Virus record (IMG/VR): IMGVR_UViG_3300005265_000549
Coordinates: 25,202-89,201 of that record
DNA length: 64,000 nucleotides
Source: a virus
Reading direction: 5' to 3' (one strand)
The notes under the pieces are model-generated. The model was not told where the DNA came from and searched no databases. It worked only from the letters and a program-made list of their open reading frames with translations. The translations under genes and the position numbers were made by a program. Below, piece by piece: positions 31,991 to 41,900 of the stretch. The first letter of the stretch is position 1. Each line of letters starts with the position of its first letter.

Positions 31991-33553
31991 TTAAAAAAAA
32001 TATTCTAATGGTATTGAATTATCTTCTTTTTTCATTGAATCTGGAAAAAAGCCTACTGGTAATAAATTATTTTCTATTTCCTCCATTGCTTTAGAATAAA
32101 TTTTTCCCAAAATATTTTCTTGTTCTAACCAAATATCAACTAATTGTTCATTTGACATAAAATATGAAAATAAAATTAATGGAGTAATTAAATCATCATG
32201 TTTTGTTTTAGCAGCAGAAAACGTTCCATTTTTCTGCTTCTCAAAATAACTAAATTGTTCGATTGTTTCAAAATTTAATATATTTAATTTATTTAATTCT
32301 ATAAATGTTTTAAGATGTGAACAACCTAATCGTTTTGAACCTCTAGTCATCCTAATTCCAAATTTTTTATTATAAAAAAATAAATTTTCATATTCATAAT
32401 CATAATTCAAAGAATTTAAAACTGATTCACCAATAGAATTATTTTCAACAATTACTAATGAATTATTATAAGCTTTTCCTATATTATTTATCACATTAGA
32501 AAATAAATTAGTTTTAATCAAATTATCATTAAATACTGCTACTTGCTTCCATGGAATCGTTGTGACATCAATAATTTGAATTGTAGAATAATCACCACCA
32601 ACACCTTCAGCTACATCACAAACAGAAATATAACTATGATTTTTAATTGGATTTTCATAAATTTTTAAGTTATCATTATTTATTGAAATTGGGTCTTCAA
32701 ATACCATATTTCTTATTGTATTTACATCAATTAAAGTATTAGATGATCCTAAAAATTCAGATTCAAATTCTTGTCGGAATCTTTCAATTCCTATTTCAGA
32801 AATCATTTTTTCACGCCAAGCTTCATCTCGACCAGGAACTTCATTCCATTTTATACTAAAATATTTATAACCATTTATTCCTTTTTCTGCTTCAATCCAA
32901 AATTTATAAAAGTGATTTAATCCCCAAGGAGTAGAAACCATTAAAATTTTAGCTTCTTTTGATGTTGAAATAGTTGGATAAACAGATTGAATGAAGTCTT
33001 CAAAAACACCATGATGAATAAATGCAAATTCATCAAGTGCTAAAAAATTTATTGCCATACCACGAATGGCTGATGAACTTGTTGCTGCTGTAACTATTCT
33101 AGAACCATTATCAAATTCAACAGTTCCTTTATTCCATTCAACAACTCCAGGTTTTAACCATTTTGGAAGATTTTCAAACATTATTTTTATTCTATATAAT
33201 ATTTCTCTAGCTGTCTTATCTTTATTACCTAAAATTGCTGCAGTTTTATTTTCATTGAATATTATATAATGACACATATAAGCTGCAAAAGATGCAGTCT
33301 TTCCTGATTGTCTTCCAAGCTTTGCTATAATTCTTTTATTATTATGTATTAAATTAATAAATTTAGTTTGATAATCATATAAATCAAATTTAATTAATCC
33401 ATCATCCAAATTTACAATATAAATATAATTTTTTATAAAATAAATTGGATCAAATTTACAACGAATTATTTCTCTAATTTGTTCTTTAGTATAATTTTCT
33501 TTGAAACCTTTAGGGTTTAGATTTATATTACCTTGATAAGATACTTTATTCAT
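31991..33553 (-). CDS. 17: Large terminase subunit (gp17-like)
   Basis: 520 residues (T4: 610). N-terminal ATPase: AKLGRQSGKTASFAAY (Walker A, about 78-93), FLALDEFAFIHHGVFEDF (Walker B with catalytic Glu) and ILMVSTPWGLNHF (coupling motif). C-terminal RNase-H-like nuclease: SYISVCDVAEGVGGDYSTI (first Asp), IVENNSIGESVL, and a late KHDDLITPLILFSY with the last Asp. It pumps and cuts DNA during head filling. Gene 16 is not adjacent. Confidence 0.93.
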   Translation of the reverse strand: MNKVSYQGNINLNPKGFKENYTKEQIREIIRCKFDPIYFIKNYIYIVNLDDGLIKFDLYDYQTKFINLIHNNKRIIAKLGRQSGKTASFAAYMCHYIIFNENKTAAILGNKDKTAREILYRIKIMFENLPKWLKPGVVEWNKGTVEFDNGSRIVTAATSSSAIRGMAINFLALDEFAFIHHGVFEDFIQSVYPTISTSKEAKILMVSTPWGLNHFYKFWIEAEKGINGYKYFSIKWNEVPGRDEAWREKMISEIGIERFRQEFESEFLGSSNTLIDVNTIRNMVFEDPISINNDNLKIYENPIKNHSYISVCDVAEGVGGDYSTIQIIDVTTIPWKQVAVFNDNLIKTNLFSNVINNIGKAYNNSLVIVENNSIGESVLNSLNYDYEYENLFFYNKKFGIRMTRGSKRLGCSHLKTFIELNKLNILNFETIEQFSYFEKQKNGTFSAAKTKHDDLITPLILFSYFMSNEQLVDIWLEQENILGKIYSKAMEEIENNLLPVGFFPDSMKKEDNSIPLEYFF

Positions 33554-33616
33554 AAAAATTCTCCATAGTCTATAAATTTTAAAAAAAATCGTTTAATCGT
33601 CATTTTCTGTTTTTTC

Positions 33617-33671
33617 ATTAATAAAATTAAATACTTACAATACGCTTTTTTCAAAAACAAGGTGTATGTTA
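33617..33671 (-). repeat. Copy 2 of the duplicated intergenic element; candidate terminase promoter
   Basis: Bases 33617-33657 match 10880-10920 (one mismatch), followed by the shared CAAGGTGTATGTTA at 33658-33671. On the minus strand it reads TTGAAA (33649-33654), 17 bases, TTTAAT (33626-33631), a good sigma70-like promoter 73 bases before the terminase ATG, with the conserved TAACATACACCTTG just upstream as a possible operator or UP element. Confidence 0.55.
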
Positions 33672-33740
33672 AAAATAAGTAAAATTTTATTTATTTGATT
33701 TTTTTATAAAACTTTAATAATTTCATTAACTTACATAAAT

Positions 33741-33776
33741 AAAAATTGGGATTTTCCCTCACAAAGAAAATCCCAA
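33741..33776 (-). terminator. Intrinsic terminator after the neck gene 14
   Basis: On the minus strand, an 11-bp perfect stem (33766-33776 with 33746-33756, TTGGGATTTTC arms), a 9-base loop and then five T (33745-33741). It lies 34 bases after the stop of the gp14-like gene and isolates the terminase-sheath group, which has its own promoter candidate. Confidence 0.85.
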
Positions 33777-33809
33777 CGAGGAGGACACATATTTCATCTT
33801 CAATAACTT

Positions 33810-34403
33810 TTAAAATCCATCGTTAAATGGATCAGTTTCATTAAATTCTAATATATCTGTAAAAGTTTGAATTGAATCATCTTTAGCTGATATTTTATCT
33901 TCTAATATATCAATATTAATATCACCTGTATCAAGAATTTCTCCTGAATAATTCCATTTTTTAGCTGAAAAAGTAAATAAAGTTTGTCCTCCAGCTAAAT
34001 AAAATATTTCTTCATCTTCTACAAATGATATTTCAAAAATCACTTTATTAAATTTAAATTGAATTAAATCTCCAATCTCTGGTAATTCACCACCTAATAA
34101 TTCAATCATATAATTTTGTTGAATTTTTAATTTTAATGTATCATCAATTTCTAAACCAAATTTAGAAAAGAAATCTTGTTGACCACCAAAAGCTGTATAA
34201 TCATCTAATAACATCTTACATTCAATTTTTTCATCAAATGTTGATAAATCATCTTCACCAAATAAATCATCTTGAGCTATAGATGTTCTTGGTAAATAAA
34301 TTACAGGAATACCATATTGTTCAATATATTCTAAAGTATTATCATTATATAAAGCATATTCATTTGAAGAATTTTCTTCAAAAAAATTAAAATAACCCAT
34401 CAT
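33810..34403 (-). CDS. 14: Neck protein (gp14-like)
   Basis: 197 residues (T4: 256). GIPVIYLPRTSIAQDDLFGEDDLSTFDEKIECKMLLDDYTAFGGQQDFFSKFGLEI carries the family segments (G-x-x-V-x-Y-L-P-R, L-F-G-E-D, and a D-x-F-G-G-x-x-x-x-x-S-K-F-G-L run). gp14 and gp13 join head and tail. The C-terminus is shorter than in T4. It ends before a strong terminator and follows gp13 by 36 bases. Confidence 0.82.
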   Translation of the reverse strand: MMGYFNFFEENSSNEYALYNDNTLEYIEQYGIPVIYLPRTSIAQDDLFGEDDLSTFDEKIECKMLLDDYTAFGGQQDFFSKFGLEIDDTLKLKIQQNYMIELLGGELPEIGDLIQFKFNKVIFEISFVEDEEIFYLAGGQTLFTFSAKKWNYSGEILDTGDINIDILEDKISAKDDSIQTFTDILEFNETDPFNDGF

Positions 34404-34439
34404 TTTATCCTATTAAATAAATCTTCATAAATTTTTATT

Positions 34440-35138
34440 TTAACCCCACATAAAGTCAATTGGTTCTTGATAACGATTATATAATTCTTCTTCTAATAAT
34501 TCTTTTTCTGTTTTACCTTCTTCTAAAATAGATCCATAATTTAATGAAACTCCACCTGGTAAAGTGGCTCCTTCATATTTTCCAATATTACCAGCCCAGA
34601 TAATTTTACTTAAAGCTGCAGCGTATTTTTTTACCCAAAGATTTTCATATAATAATGTTTCATCTACTGGTGAAGAATATACTTGTAGAGCAACTTTTTC
34701 ATCTGAAGTTATTTTAAAAAATTTAATTAAATGAGTTGTTGAATTAAAATCAAATGATTTTTGTCTTTTAAGATAATTTTCGGTATTTGAAATATTTTGA
34801 TAAAACATTTCCAAATCTAAAACACTAGAAGAATAAGTCGGAGTCATATTATTAATTAAATAAGGATTAATTAATAAAGGTTCATCAGTAATTAAAGAAT
34901 CAGTAATTGATAAAACTCGTAAAACTGTTTTTATATTAATAGGTAAATTATATTCTAAAGTATCTTTTATTAAATTTAAAAAAACAAAACCTTCATCTAA
35001 ACCATCATAATGAACTTCAACAAATTTATCAATCGTATCTTGGATTGCGATATCTAACTGTTCATCAGCAATTTCAATATTAATAACTGGTGATCCTAGA
35101 CGTTGCATTATATGCTGTTTGAATTCTACTTTTGTCAT
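34440..35138 (-). CDS. 13: Neck protein (gp13-like)
   Basis: 232 residues (T4: 309). QRLGSPVINIEIADEQLDIAIQDTIDKFVEVHYDGLDEGF is the conserved opening (L-G-x-P-V-x-x-I-E-I-x-D-x-Q-I). Later KKYAAALSKIIWAGNIGKYEGATLPGG and LNYGSILEEGKTEKELLEEEL are also family-typical. It works with gp14 at the head-tail joint and overlaps the upstream gene by 4 bases. Confidence 0.85.
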   Translation of the reverse strand: MTKVEFKQHIMQRLGSPVINIEIADEQLDIAIQDTIDKFVEVHYDGLDEGFVFLNLIKDTLEYNLPINIKTVLRVLSITDSLITDEPLLINPYLINNMTPTYSSSVLDLEMFYQNISNTENYLKRQKSFDFNSTTHLIKFFKITSDEKVALQVYSSPVDETLLYENLWVKKYAAALSKIIWAGNIGKYEGATLPGGVSLNYGSILEEGKTEKELLEEELYNRYQEPIDFMWG

Positions 35139-35449
35139 ACTAATTTTACCTTAAAAGAAGGCATCCATTGTATTCCAGCAGGTGCCGTAGGTTTATATAT
35201 TGTAACTGATGCGTCATATGTGCCTTCTTGTAAATCTGGAACATTTAAAATTTTAATTGTAATAGTTCCATTATTAGCTGACCAATCAAAAGCATCAGTT
35301 ATTATATCTGAATCAATAACAACTTCACCCAATTCCATCACAACTCTTGTGACAGTTGATAAATCCGCCGGGGCAAAAACCCCGGTAGAATTATCACTTA
35401 ATTTTATTTTTTGAACATTTTCTTTACCAATTGCAAATGTTAAAGTCAT
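35135..35449 (-). CDS. Small beta-rich virion protein (BppU/Ig-like)
   Basis: 104 residues, almost all beta strand: FAIGKENVQKIKLSDNSTG, TVTRVVMELGEVVIDSD and QEGTYDASVTIYKP. The pattern is like short tail or baseplate upper domains (BppU-type) that start with K-x-D-x-x-x-I-x-L. It is placed between the fibre-associated gene and the neck genes and overlaps gp13 (ATGA). Virion function is inferred from shape and context only. Confidence 0.5.
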   Translation of the reverse strand: MTLTFAIGKENVQKIKLSDNSTGVFAPADLSTVTRVVMELGEVVIDSDIITDAFDWSANNGTITIKILNVPDLQEGTYDASVTIYKPTAPAGIQWMPSFKVKLV

Positions 35450-35462
35450 TTAATTTAACCTA

Positions 35463-36254
35463 TTAATTTAGTGATGTTACAAATTGTCCAGCTAAAAATT
35501 TAACATCATCATTTAATCCTACAGCTTGATCGACTACATTCGTATTATCATACATCAACATATTACCGGCATTTAAATCATCACATAATGCTGTTGCAAC
35601 AATAGTTCCCCAAGAACCAGAAGGTGTATTAAATTGAATGTTTGTATTATTATTCAATGTTCCAGTTGTTGCAGTTGACCAATCTGAAAAAGCTTTTCTA
35701 GCATAGTTATTTCCAGCAGGATCTGAAACTGTTGATCCTGTATCTGAATCTGAAACAGTAGCGGTAACCAATGCAACATAAATTGATGGTTGTGCATAAG
35801 ATGTATTTTTGAACATAAATTCTAATAATGCATTTGCTAAATAATCTGACATTCCTGTTCCAGAACCAGCATTTACACTAATAACAACTTCACCAGATGC
35901 AATTGATGGGGTACTATTAACAACGACATTAATATCATTATTTAATGAACCATAAGCTAACATATTACCACCTGAAGAAGCATCAAATATAGCATAATAA
36001 CCATATGTTTCATCTCCAGAAGTAGATTTTGGAAAAGTAACTGTTCCAGATTGTGTTATTGCTCTTGATGCTGCTGCGCCAAATGTAATAGCTTTTCTTG
36101 TATAAGAACCATACGTTGCTTCAGTCCATCCTGAAGCATCTTCACCAGCATCTGTAGAACTTAATGCAACATAAACAGTAGAAACTTGTGAATAAGAAGT
36201 ATTCCCAAAAATATGATTTAAGATTGCATTTTCTGCATAATTTGTTAAACTCAT
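35463..36254 (-). CDS. Tail fibre-associated protein with internal duplication
   Basis: 263 residues in two related halves: 1-125 (SLTNYAENAILNHIFGNTSYSQVSTVYVALSS...) and 133-263 (MSDYLANALLEFMFKNTSYAQPSIYVALVT...). Each has the helix L-x-x-x-F-x-N-T-S-Y and then YVAL, followed by ARKA/TRKA and a GNMLAYG / GNMLMYD turn. This is a phage tail-protein family often found once per gene. The SD GAGG overlaps the stop of the giant fibre gene, 8 bases upstream, so the two are co-transcribed. Confidence 0.6.
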   Translation of the reverse strand: MSLTNYAENAILNHIFGNTSYSQVSTVYVALSSTDAGEDASGWTEATYGSYTRKAITFGAAASRAITQSGTVTFPKSTSGDETYGYYAIFDASSGGNMLAYGSLNNDINVVVNSTPSIASGEVVISVNAGSGTGMSDYLANALLEFMFKNTSYAQPSIYVALVTATVSDSDTGSTVSDPAGNNYARKAFSDWSTATTGTLNNNTNIQFNTPSGSWGTIVATALCDDLNAGNMLMYDNTNVVDQAVGLNDDVKFLAGQFVTSLN

Positions 36255-36262
36255 TTTTTACC

Positions 36263-38965
36263 TCATTTTTGAATATTGATTACTATTAGTGGGAAATCTT
36301 TTTCCTCACTTACATTTTCAATTTTTTGTTTATAATCAATTAATTTTTCTAATTTAAAATTAATACTCTCATTATTTATCAAACTAAAATATTCTTTATT
36401 TATTTTTCGTTTTTCACTAACATTTTCTAATTTTCTAAAAATAGTTTTATTTATTTTTTGTTTATCAAGAACTTCATAATAATTTTTCTCTAGAGGAATT
36501 CTTAATAATTTTGTGAATATACTATTATTATTTATATGTCTGAAAATTGAAACATTTTCAATTTTTGAAAAATCAGAAATATTTTTAATTCTTGTTTTAA
36601 GTATTTCACCTAAATAATCCCATAATAAAATAATATCATTATTAATAAATTCTAATTCATTAATATTAGATAAAAATTCTCTATAACAAAAAATATCAAT
36701 ATTTGAAAAATCAAAATTAACATTAATACTATTTTCAAATGTTTTTGTAATTATCGCATTGATTACATCAATGACAATATTATTATTTATATTATTTAGT
36801 AATTCAGAAATTTTAAATATTTGAATATCTGAAATATTTAAACTATTTAATTTATTAAATTCTAATAATCTTTCAATCGAAATAACAATATTATCATTAA
36901 TATTAAATTCAATATCATTAACACTATTAAATTCTCTATCTATATTAATTAATAATGATGATACATTAATATTATTATTAATATTTGAATTTATTGCCCA
37001 ATAATTATATAAATTAAAAGTATTTAAATTAAATTGTAATTCTAATTGACTTAATAAATTTCTTTCAATTGAAACAATAATAATATTATTATTATTAAAT
37101 TCATTTTCAATATTAGAAATTATTTCTCTATCAACAGTAATATCAACATTTGTAATATCTAAAATTGAAGTTGCTTCACAAGAAAATTTATGAAGATTTT
37201 TAACTTCAATATCTTTTGAAGTAACAATATTATCTATTGTTGAAATTAATAATCTTTCATTTGAAACAATACTATTTGAAAGACTAATTATATTTTCAAC
37301 TTCAAATTTTCTTCTACTATGTTTTATTTCCCGTAAAACAACTGCTGCTGCATCTGAAGTAACAAAATATCCTAATGCTGGTTGAAGAAGAAGTTCTCTA
37401 TTATTAAGATATCTTATAACAAATGCATCAACAATATTTGTTTCTGTATTGATTTGAATATTTGCATTGAAAAATCTATCAGTAACTTCAATTGCATTAA
37501 CAATATTTGTTTCTGTATTGATTTGAATATTTGCATTTAATTCAATATTTCTAGAAACTATTACAATACTATTTGATAATGAAGTTTCTATTGAAATATT
37601 TGAATTAAAAAATCTTTCAGTAACTGAAATTGCTTCAATATCTGATGCATCAATATTATTTTCAATGAATGCTACAAGTGGAATACCTGTAATTTCTGAT
37701 GCTTTAATATCATTAACATTAAATTCTATTTGAATATTAGAAGTTAATGCTTTTTCTTGTGCAATATAAATTTCTGAACATATAAATGAAGAATTTATTT
37801 CACAACTATAAGTTGAAGCAATATTAACATCACTACAAATAAATAATTCTTCGTGTCCTGGATAAAATACTTCATTTGGAAAAATTCTTTCACCAGGATA
37901 TTTACTTTTTAATATATCTGCTTTTAAGAAAACATCTTTAACACTTTTAGCATCAATATCTGTAACTGTTATTTCATTATTAATTGTTGCTGATAATGAA
38001 TTTTCTAATGAAACATCTATATTATTATTAATAACAGTATGTCTAATTGTTGAACGTAAATTTATATCAGTAACTTCAATTGCATTAATTTTAGAACAAA
38101 CAAATTGATCTTGTAAACCAGGATAAAAACCATTATTAGGATAACTATTATTTGTTGGATAATCTTGTCTAAAAATATTAGCTTTAAATTGTCTAATATT
38201 TGTTAATGAAATATCAGTTATAGAATAACAATTTTCAATAAATGCTACAAGTGGAATACCTGTTATTTCAACTGCTTCAATATTTGAAAGATTTATTACT
38301 GATTGAATATTTGTATTAAAATCAGTAATAAAATAAAATTCAATATTTGAATTTATAAAATTAGTAAGAATATTAGTTCTTAAACTTGTTTCTGTGACTT
38401 CTTGAACATCTAAATTAGAAGTTATAAAATCATTGACAATATTTGAAATAAAATAATAATTATTTCTACAAAGTACTAGTGATATATCAAAATCATTTTT
38501 GATATCAGCAATTAATGGAATTATATTTTCAGCTATTGGAACTGATAATTTAACTGTATGTCTGATTATTGAACGTAAAGTTCTTTCAGTAGATTCAATT
38601 GCTTTAGCTGATGAACAAACAAATTGATCTCTTAAACCAGGATAAAAATCATTATTAGGTAAATTTGATACTTTTGGATAAGTTTGTTTATGAATATCAG
38701 CAGCTAATAATCTTTCAACTGAAATACTAATTTCAGAATTATCAATAGTATTTTCAATAAATGAATTAAATAATATTCCTTGTTCTACTTCTACTTTTAT
38801 TTCATTATTATCAATAACACTTTCAATATTTGCTTCATAATAAAAATGTTTAATTAAATCAATATTAGAACAAGTTGTATTAATATCTAAATTAGTTCTA
38901 AAGGCTGAAATACCAACTATTTGTGGTTCAACGTCTGAAGTTTGTGTATTAACAGGAATATTTGC
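36263..38965 (-). CDS. C-terminal 900 codons of the giant tail fibre, out of frame and lacking a start
   Basis: Reading the minus strand from 38965 gives 900 open codons ending in TGA (36265-36263). I translated it line by line and found no stop and no ATG, so it cannot be called as a gene by itself. It continues the repeat family of the upstream ORF (ANIPVNTQTSDVEPQIVGIS, three YPG...DQFVCS modules, then a repeat-free helical end KIENVSEEKDFPLIVINIQK). It is one frame off the upstream ORF; removing 5 bases around 38966-38970 restores E-F-T-A-N-I-P-V-N-T. The last ~350 residues have short N-x-I/E-F units. Confidence 0.7.
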   Translation of the reverse strand, partial: ANIPVNTQTSDVEPQIVGISAFRTNLDINTTCSNIDLIKHFYYEANIESVIDNNEIKVEVEQGILFNSFIENTIDNSEISISVERLLAADIHKQTYPKVSNLPNNDFYPGLRDQFVCSSAKAIESTERTLRSIIRHTVKLSVPIAENIIPLIADIKNDFDISLVLCRNNYYFISNIVNDFITSNLDVQEVTETSLRTNILTNFINSNIEFYFITDFNTNIQSVINLSNIEAVEITGIPLVAFIENCYSITDISLTNIRQFKANIFRQDYPTNNSYPNNGFYPGLQDQFVCSKINAIEVTDINLRSTIRHTVINNNIDVSLENSLSATINNEITVTDIDAKSVKDVFLKADILKSKYPGERIFPNEVFYPGHEELFICSDVNIASTYSCEINSSFICSEIYIAQEKALTSNIQIEFNVNDIKASEITGIPLVAFIENNIDASDIEAISVTERFFNSNISIETSLSNSIVIVSRNIELNANIQINTETNIVNAIEVTDRFFNANIQINTETNIVDAFVIRYLNNRELLLQPALGYFVTSDAAAVVLREIKHSRRKFEVENIISLSNSIVSNERLLISTIDNIVTSKDIEVKNLHKFSCEATSILDITNVDITVDREIISNIENEFNNNNIIIVSIERNLLSQLELQFNLNTFNLYNYWAINSNINNNINVSSLLINIDREFNSVNDIEFNINDNIVISIERLLEFNKLNSLNISDIQIFKISELLNNINNNIVIDVINAIITKTFENSINVNFDFSNIDIFCYREFLSNINELEFINNDIILLWDYLGEILKTRIKNISDFSKIENVSIFRHINNNSIFTKLLRIPLEKNYYEVLDKQKINKTIFRKLENVSEKRKINKEYFSLINNESINFKLEKLIDYKQKIENVSEEKDFPLIVINIQK

Positions 38966-41900
38966 TTAGCAGTAAATTCTCTTTCAACTTTAAAATTTAT
39001 TATTGAATTATAAACAGTATGTCTAATTATTGAAATAATTTCATGATCAATATCAACAAACATATCAATTTTAGATGTTATGTATTGATCAGCAATTCCT
39101 GGATAAATTAAATTTCCTGGATAATAATCATTTTCTGGATATACTTGTTTAAAAATATCAGCTACAAAAGGAATAACTTTATAACAAATTACATTTGTGA
39201 TTTCTGTAGTAACAGGAATATTTGTAACTAATTCAATTTTATGAAATGAAGTTGCTATCGCATCTGATAAACTAAAATCTAAAGAAATATCAGAAACTAT
39301 TTCAATTGCTCCAGCTCCAGTAACATCAATATCTGTAATTTCTGTATTAACAGGAATATTTGCAATTAAATCTTTATGAATTATTGCATCAATATCTGTA
39401 ATTTCTGTATTAACAGGAATATTTGCAACTAAATCTCTAGAAATTATTCGTTCAACATCAATATCTGTAATTTCTGTATTAACAGGAATATTTGTAATTA
39501 AATCTCTTTCATTATCAACAGTAATTAATTCTATATCAGAAATTATTGAAATGTTTGCTGATAAACCAATTCCTGTAATTTCAAAAACAGTAATATCTGA
39601 ACAAACAAATTGATCTGGAAAACCAGGATAAAATGTATCTGAAGGATATATTATTGTTCCAGGATATAATTGTTTAAAAATATTTGATCTAAATTCACGT
39701 TTGACAGCAAATATTGTATCTGATAAATTAAAATTATTATTAATTGAAGATGAAAATTCTCTAGCTACTGAACAATCTAAATCTCCTAAATAAAATGTTC
39801 CAAGAGAATTAGCTGTAAAAGTCAATGATGTAGTTTCTGTAGCTTCGATTTCTGAAACATCAAATTCAATACTAATATCAGTTTCTAATTCTCTATCAAC
39901 TTCAATATCAACATTAGAAGTTTTTGAAGTATGAATAACTTCTGAACTTAATGGTCTATCAGTAACTTCTATAGCATTAATATCTGAAGTTTGTGTAGTA
40001 AATGAAATATTTGTTGATAAATTATGTTCAACATTAGAAATAGGATTATTTAAACTAAATTCTAGTTGTATATTTGCATTTAATGTTTTTTCAGTAACTT
40101 CAATAGCATCAATTTTAGATAATACAAATTGATCTGAAATACCAGGATAAAAAGTTATTCCAGGATAACTACTATCATTTGGAAAAAGTTGTCTAAATAT
40201 ATCTGCTCTGAAATCACGTTCATTATAAAAAATTGCGTTTGATAGTGAAAAATTACATAAATTATTTTCACTTAAATCACGTTCGACACTAGAAATAAAA
40301 TTATTTAAATTAAATTCTGATTGAATATTTGCACTAAATTCTCTATCATTATCAACTATTGGATTGGCTAAAGAAAATACAATAGGAATATTAGAGGTAA
40401 TATCTCTTTGAAATAAAATTTCATCAATATTTGAAGTTTGTGTAGTAAATGAAATATTTGCTTCAAATTCATGATTTAAACCTAAATAAAAATTTTCAAC
40501 ATTAAAATCAATTGAAATTTGTGCAGTAAGACTAATTCCAGTAGTTTCTAAAGCTGTAACATTTGAACAAACAAATTGATCAGCTATTCCAGGAAATACT
40601 TGTTCACCTGGATAATAATCATTTTCTGGATATACTTGTCTAAATATATCTGCTTTTAAATCTCTTTCAACTATTCCTTGAATATCTGTAGAATCAATAT
40701 TAATAGGAATAGAAGTATTAAATTCTCTATCTATATCAACTATTGGATCAGTTAAATTAATAACATTTTGAATATTAGAACTAAATTCTCTATCTATATC
40801 AACGATTGGATCAGTTAAATTAATAACATTTTCAATTGATGTTGATAATTCTCTAATTATATCTAAATCAACATTTGTAATTTCTGTATTAACAGGAATA
40901 TTTGCAACTAAATCTCTATGTACTAATGACTCAATATTTGTAATTTGAGAAGTAAATGGTTGATTAGCTAATAATTCACGGACTCCATAAAATATTGTGT
41001 CATTAGTTGAAAAAGAAATATTAATATTTGAAGATAATTCTCTGATAGTAATTTCAACAATATCAATTTTAGATAATACAAATTGATCTGAAATGCCAGG
41101 ATAAACCCCATTTCCAGGATAAAATGTAGTATTTGGATATAATTGTCTAAATATATCTGCTCTGAAATTTCTTTCAATAATTAATTCAATATCAGAAATT
41201 TCAGAAATATTTATAATTGAAGCAGATAATTCTCTATCTATATCAACTATTGGATTAGTGAAATCAATATCATTAGAAATTGTAGCAGATAATTCTCTTA
41301 AAACAGTAGAGTCAACATTTGTAATTTCTGTATTAACAGGAATGTTTGATTCTAATTCTCTTAAAACAGTAGAGTCAACATTTGTAATTTCTGTATTAAC
41401 AGGAATGTTTGATTCTAATTCTCTTAAAACGGTAGAGTCAATATCTGTTATAGAAGAAATAACAGGAATGTTTGATTCTAAAGATCTAACAATATAAAAA
41501 ATTGAATTATTAGTTAAAGTTGAATTACTTATATTACTAGATAATTCTCTATCTATATCAACTATTGGATTAGTTAAATTAATAACATTTTGAATATTTG
41601 AAATTAAATCACGTTCAACAGTAGAATCAACATTAGTAATTTGATAAGTCGTAGATATATTATTATCTAATGATCTTACAACATGAAAAATTGCATCATT
41701 AGTTAGAGTTGAAGCACTAATATCAGCTTCAAAAGTAATAACAGTAATTTCAATAATATCAATTTTAGATAATACAAATTGATCAGATATACCAGGGTGG
41801 ACACCATCTCCTGGATAAAAATTTGAGGAAGGATAGAGTTGACGATAAATATCAGCTCTTAAATCACGTTCATTATAAAAAATTGCATCTGAAATTGATA

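Noticed and set aside
38917-38970. Programmed -1 frameshift joining the two fibre frames
   Set aside because: No X-XXY-YYZ slippery heptamer is found in the overlap, and removing 5 bases restores the repeat consensus exactly, so an insertion explains it better.
41275-41480. CRISPR array
   Set aside because: Repeats are directly tandem without unique spacers and lie in frame inside a coding sequence.
41258-41497. Plus-strand frame with three repeated segments
   Set aside because: It is the complement of the 63-bp coding repeats of the giant fibre; the repeat pattern comes from the minus-strand gene.
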